Positions 56,100-64,000 of a stretch of 64,000 nt of DNA are shown here, in pieces. The notes below the pieces were generated by a model. It saw only the letters and a program-made list of their open reading frames with translations. It made no database searches and was not told the DNA's origin. The first letter of the stretch is position 1, and every line of letters begins with the position of its first letter. The translations under genes and the position numbers were made by a program. The DNA lies in contig NC_053036.3 of assembly GCF_002575655.3 (NCBI RefSeq), positions 156,960,627 to 157,024,626 of the forward strand, given 5' to 3'. The stretch comes from Aegilops tauschii subsp. strangulata. Lineage: Eukaryota; Streptophyta; Magnoliopsida; Poales; Poaceae.

Positions 56100-58072
56100 A
56101 TTTTTTTATGAAACAAGGCAAAAGATTTGCTATTTTCATTGATTAAGAAGAAGAGAGTTGTCCGGTTAATTAAGAGGAAAACCGGACGAAAACATAAATT
56201 ACAAACTCCATAAGGGGCACACATGGACGACCTAGCCACCAACAAAATCACGACACAACCAATGACAACTGTCGAGAGGTAGCACCGAACAACAAAGCAA
56301 CGCCAAACACTCGACCGCAGCGTTGAGGACATGGCAGCTTCGATTTTGCCGACGAGCATCACAGGAGGAAGTTACAAGCCTCTCATTGACATAGTCTAGC
56401 GCAACACCTGAAGAGCACCGCTCGTTGAAAATCGCCCTCATGGAGTCAACGTTGCCGCAGTGGCCCCGCCGCCCGCAGCTCTGACTTCTCTGTCACAGCC
56501 AGAAGCCAACATAGGCACACCCATTGGCGCACCGGACCTTCGGCATCAGAAGGACAAGTCACGACCCGGCTCTCCTCGCCACCATCGTCGTTGCCACACA
56601 CGTCGCAACGCCACACCACCTCATTGCCGGTCGAGCACCTGCCGACCGCAATGTAGTGCACATCCAGTCTGCAGGAATCACAAATGGGACCAAGATCTTC
56701 AAGACGGCGCCCCCAAGAGGGAATACGACGTTGAAGACGACGCCGCCGCCTGATCCAACCAGGATCATGACTTTCGCCCGAAGATCTTGACCCAAGAGCG
56801 AAGGAAGTCCAAATCACCTCGACAACGCCTCCAAGGAAGAAAGTGATGACCACGGACGCCGCCGTCGCCGGCCAGCAAGAACTGGTGAAGCTTTCGCTCG
56901 GATCATCGACACCACCACTCTCACGCAAGCAACTCCACTGACCCGCGCACCCCTGCACAACCACAGCGCCATGACCGTGCAGGGACCACCACCACGCCTT
57001 GCTGTCAAGTCAACCACGGCAAACCACCAGCACGTAGACTGATGCACGTCCTCCGGGCAGGGAAGGGCAGACTGCCACCCCGCATCCTCCCGCCAGTCAG
57101 ATCTGGTGGTCCAATGACCGCGCAGAACGCCGATGCCACAGCCCGAGCCGCCGGAGCTGTGACCCGCCGAAGAACCGCCGTCGCCGGCCAGCAAGAACTG
57201 GTGAAGCTTTCGCTCGGATCATCGACACCACCACTCTCACGCAAGCAACTCCACTGACCCGCGCACCCCTGCACAACCACAGCGCCATGACCGTGCAGGG
57301 ACCACCACCACGCCTTGCTGTCAAGTCAACCACGGCAAACCACCAGCACGTAGACTGATGCACGTCCTCCGGGCAGGGAAGGGCAGACTGCCACCCCGCA
57401 TCCTCCCGCCAGTCAGATCTGGTGGTCCAATGACCGCGCAGAACGCCGATGCCACAGCCCGAGCCGCCGGAGCTGTGACCCGCCGAAGAACCGCCGTCGC
57501 CGAGCTGCCTAGACAGGCAGGACGAGCCTCCCACCACCAGCACACCACGGCAGCTGCGTCGCCCGCGCGAACTCCACAGACGCCGACACGTCAACCACCT
57601 TCCCGGGGCCGCCGCCCCGGATGCCAGCCCACGATGCCCGCCAGAGCTCACAGCTCCACCATGGAGCCGCTAAGCACCACGTCGTCGACGCACGCCGCCC
57701 GCCGCAGCCGCTCGCCGGCGTCGACAACCCCGCCATGGAGCCGCCGAGCACCCGCCCGCCGACGCGTCGCGCGCCACTCCGTCTCATCCACCGAGGGCGG
57801 AGAAGCCAGATCCGGCCAAGCCCGGCTAGGATCCAGCCGCTCCCCGCGCAAATGCCGTCCCCGCAACCCCACCGGCCGGCCGCGCCTCCGGGAAGATGCA
57901 GCCGCCGCGCGCGCGCTACGCCGTGAAAGAGGAGAAAACGCCCCGCCGCCACCCTCCCTGGGGCACGTGCGGGCTTCGCCGGCGGCCCCTCCAGCGGTGG
58001 CGATGCGGGGGAGTGGGGAGAGGAGAGCTTTGTGGCGGTGGCGCTAGGTTCCCCGTGTCGCCCGAGCTAGGC
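56100..58072 (-). mobile_element. Non-autonomous LINE-like retroposon, minus strand, with internal tandem duplication
   Basis: A T-run at 56100-56107 followed by ATGAAACAAGGCAAAAGATT is the complement of an A-tailed 3' end. The GC-rich 5' end lies near 58072. GATTAAC at 56093-56099 and 58073-58079 is the apparent 7-bp TSD. The GC-rich interior gives many ORFs, none with RT or endonuclease motifs, so it resembles a short LINE derivative keeping only terminal parts. Confidence 0.65.
56861..57492. repeat. Two identical 316-bp tandem units
   Basis: GCCGTCGCCGGCCAGCAAGA begins at 56861 and again at 57177. The two 316-bp units read the same by eye throughout, and the junction motif GCCGTCGCCG returns at 57493. 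A 10-bp microhomology at the borders suggests slippage or unequal exchange. Confidence 0.95.
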
Positions 58073-58080
58073 GATTAACT

Positions 58081-58240
58081 TATTTTTACCATAAGTGAAA
58101 TAACCGGAGCCATTTGAAACAAAGGGTCTTTTGTCACGTGGGCAGAACAAGTTTTTCTGGAGGGGACAAGGTATTATTGTAAGGCGAACTTTTTATTTCT
58201 CCCAATAAATGGAGTTGTGTCAATTTTTATGTTGTTTGCT
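58081..58240. other. Short AT-rich spacer
   Basis: No feature seen between the retroposon TSD and the next T-run. Confidence 0.4.
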
Positions 58241-58394
58241 TTTTTTGGAAAAGATTTAAATCTATTATAAAAGTTCACCAGAAGTACAGAACACCTCAAA
58301 TATACTAAAAATAACATTGAGGTCTCTAAATCACCAAACGACCACTACCGCCGCCGCCAGAAAGAGTTGTCGACGCGCCTTTGTCTTTGCCCCT

Positions 58395-58410
58395 CCCCCC
58401 CCCCCCCCCC
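58395..58410. repeat. C16 homopolymer
   Basis: An uninterrupted run of about sixteen C in CCCCTC...CTATCG. Its length is likely to vary and is error-prone to sequence. Confidence 0.85.
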
Positions 58411-58639
58411 TATCGAAGCCGACTTAACCTTATCGATGACATCCGGGAAGTCTTCGGGCACGTGCCCATAAGAACCAGGCCTTGGAGCCATAATCTTTAT
58501 CATTAAAGGGTACGTGCTCATAAGGACCAGCGCATTGGAGCCACAATCTTCACCACTAAACATTTTAATAGATCTGAAGCAACTGATATCAAGGTCAAGG
58601 CTTGTGCGTCTCCTCCCTTTGTCCCTCTTCCAAGAAAAG

Positions 58640-59262
58640 GCGGCTAGGGTTTTTGCCTCCCGTCGGCGGCGCCGTCGATCTTCCACGTCTCCCGTGGCCT
58701 TAGGGCCATGGGTGCGTGGTGGATCCTGACCCTTGCCAGCGGGAGGACTCCGTTTTCAGGTGCTTCTTCAAGTTTTGTTAGGGTTTGTGTCCTGCTCAAA
58801 AAGACGAGACGGCGGTGGCTTCTTGAAGATGGAATAAGATTCTCCCCGCCTAGCCCCCGTCCCAATGGTGTGTCTAGCATCGTCGGAGGGCGTGTGAAGG
58901 TGTGTCTTCGGCGGATCTCGCGAGATTTGGTCGGTGGATCCGCTCGGATCGGATCTTTGTTCGTCTTTGTTCATGTGTCTTCAGGTTGGATCCTTCTGGT
59001 CTAAAATTCTCTTCATTGGCGGCGGTTGCTGGGGGCGTTGGTCCTATGGGACCTTAGGACGACGACTTCCCGACTGTCTACTACAACAAGTTGTGCCCGT
59101 CTCAGATGAGGGAGGGGCGATGACGGCGGCGCGCCTTCGGCTCACTTCAGTGCTTGTAGTCGTCGTCAGGTGGTCTATGAATTTGGATGTAATTTTTTTA
59201 TTTCTGGTGTCCGTTGCACTGCCGTGATTGAAGATAAATAGATCGACAGTTTCCTGCAAAAA
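58640..59262 (+). mobile_element. Short plus-strand retroposon ending in poly-A
   Basis: It starts in GCGGCTAGGGTTTTTGCCTC and ends AAATAGATCGACAGTTTCCT GCAAAAAAAAAA (59253-59263). Small ORFs (58708-59004, 58934-59227) show no RT domain. It resembles the non-autonomous element that hosts the nest at 11168. Confidence 0.5.
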
Positions 59263-59650
59263 AAAACGTTGTTGCACACGCACGCCGAGAAACCCTAACC
59301 TTGCTATCCAAGGTGTTGCACACACACGACAAGAAACCTTAACCTCGCCACCCAAGAAAATAGTGAAAATTTACGTCGGAGCTCCGTCGACTATGTCGAT
59401 CAACAAATTCGAGAAGGGCCGGAGCCTGAAAGACAAACTCGAAGAAGAGCAGTCATTCACCCAAGCATCACACCTACGAGAAACTAAAAAAAAAATCTAG
59501 CAAAACTACTAGCTGGACAGAAGGCACTAGGATTCCTCTCTAGTCACCAACCACCGAAGCGGCGGAGGGGAGACAAATCCACAGGCTCATCGGCGAAGCT
59601 TGGAGGAGAGAGTTTGCCCTAGTGATTGAGGGAAGGAGGAGAAAACACGA

Positions 59651-60397
59651 ATCCTCATTTTCCAAGGTGGAGTCTAGGCTAACATGCTGCAACTCCATTT
59701 CTCATATTCTTATGATTGCACCATTAGCAAGCATTCTCAACTACAAAGAATAATTTGTTGGATCAAGCGGGATGCTACGCTAGCAAACAAAAGAATTACC
59801 GTGCGAATGAGACACATGTTATGGAGATAGATCATAGGCCGCGACAAAAAGGGTGTAGTCCACCCGTCCGTCCAGAATTACTTGTCGTAAAAATGGATAA
59901 AAGTGGATATATTTAGAACTAAAATGCATCTAGATACATCCATTTTTTTTTCCGACAAGTAAAGTATAATATCATTGATCTTAGTGGCAATTTCAAATAC
60001 TAAGCAAAGTATATATCACGTATTGCAGTGCACAGCCGTCTTGGTATAGTTGAAAAAACAAGCTCAAGCTCAAAGGAAAATGTTTAACGTTCAGAGAGAA
60101 AATACAGCCAGATTTGAAGATTGCCATTAAGAAAAACTTGAAAGAGCATAGGTACCCCATGAATTCCAACTCCAAGCAATAGCATGTCGAGAATTTGTCT
60201 TATTGAACATTTGAAATGAGCACATGTAAAGGCCAGTCTCACACTTAAGACGGGGAAAGGAAAAGGAAAAAAGGGACTGAGTAGCTCAACTCAGCGACCA
60301 GCGATGGGGCCCTACCGACGTATTGCTCGCTATTAACCAACGAGCAACAAAAAGAAGTTTCCCAATGTTTTCTTTTCTACTGTACCATTCCTTCTCT
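59651..60397. other. Intergenic region with a decayed Stowaway-like MITE; 3' UTR of the ligase gene
   Basis: 59870-59955 contains GTCCGTCCAGAATTACTTGT and ACATCCATTTTTTTTTCCGACAAGTA, inverted Stowaway-type ends, degraded. 60240-60397 should hold the 3' UTR of the minus-strand ligase gene. No other gene is seen. Confidence 0.5.
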
Positions 60398-63867
<3,470 letters not shown>

Positions 63868-64000
63868 CTGTTCAATGCGAAGTACTTAAGTTAAAAGGGC
63901 ATCATTTGATGAAAACCATAGAAGAGACATAATAATTAGTTGATTGCTTATATTTTAAAAATCAAGCTACATATCTATATATCTTAAGGCTTAAGAGAAG
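63868..64000 (-). other. Partial intron of the ligase gene
   Basis: Minus-strand sequence upstream of the acceptor TTGAACAG|GTAGG at 63867/63868 is AT-rich intron. The next exon is outside the window. Confidence 0.7.

Larger units (their letters stand above)
58238..59650 (-). mobile_element. Second minus-strand retroposon, interrupted by a plus-strand one
   Basis: TTTTTTTGGAAAAGATTTAA at 58238 looks like the complement of a poly-A end. GC-rich, gene-like leader text resumes after 59263 (complement: CTAGGGCAAACTCTCTCCTC near 59620). The block 58640-59262 separates the two parts. No TSD was fixed for the outer element. Confidence 0.4.

Noticed and set aside
57097..58047. ORFs of 147-229 aa on both strands
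   Set aside because: GC-rich retroposon leader with a tandem duplication; no reverse transcriptase, endonuclease or Gag motif.

Overview
The window is nuclear DNA of a large-genome grass, almost certainly of the wheat tribe (Triticeae). It holds BARE1/WIS/Angela-type Copia LTRs of about 1.73 kb ending in the classic TACGTTCCCCAACA, a Sirevirus-type (Maximus-like) Copia element, a Thalos-like Stowaway MITE, CACTA DNA, and plant genes with GT-AG introns. No CRISPR array or bacterial operon is present, and I recognised no rRNA or tRNA gene.

Region 1 (1-10970) is two Copia elements. A BARE/Angela-type element, seen only as the end of its internal region plus its 3' LTR, sits inside a Sirevirus-type element that runs on to its own 3' LTR. 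The Sirevirus copy has lost protease, integrase and early reverse transcriptase. It keeps a long third ORF broken by two stops, preceded by a plant-promoter-like segment.

Region 2 (about 10971-48578) is a deep nest that can be peeled by target-site duplications (TSDs) read directly from the sequence: a Stowaway-like MITE, then a non-LTR retroposon (11168-48399, TSD ATTAGTCAT), then a reversed solo Copia LTR (12225-48002, TSD CTCGG), then a reversed solo Angela-type LTR (13697-46849, TSD AAAAC), then a 31.4-kb CACTA transposon (14413-45825, TSD TAT). Inside the CACTA lie another solo Angela-type LTR (27169-28906, TSD AATTT), Stowaway MITEs and a 60-bp retroposon tail with a 15-bp TSD.

The CACTA is the most interesting object. 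It has terminal inverted repeats, GGCCC-rich subterminal repeats and a multi-exon coiled-coil (TnpA-like) gene at its left end, but I see no TnpD-type transposase. Its middle carries apparent cargo: an intact two-exon DUF295-type (F-box-associated) gene, two promoter-bearing paralogues of an unidentified small protein (one truncated by a rearrangement), and an intact 128-aa coiled-coil ORF. Segments of 0.3-1.2 kb are duplicated and shuffled around these genes, and an 80-bp hairpin recurs in the module of the unidentified family.

Region 3 (48579-64000) is a small gene island: a broken terminal exon of an unidentified gene, a complete four-exon Bet1-like SNARE gene (51016-53307), a complete three-exon RD19/cathepsin-F-like cysteine protease gene (53861-55152), several retroposons (one with an exact 316-bp tandem duplication), and the last six coding exons, on the minus strand, of mitochondrial succinate-CoA ligase alpha subunit, whose 5' end lies beyond the right edge. 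These three genes have unrelated housekeeping or proteolytic roles and show no joint pathway; they act independently in ER-Golgi traffic, vacuolar proteolysis and the TCA cycle.
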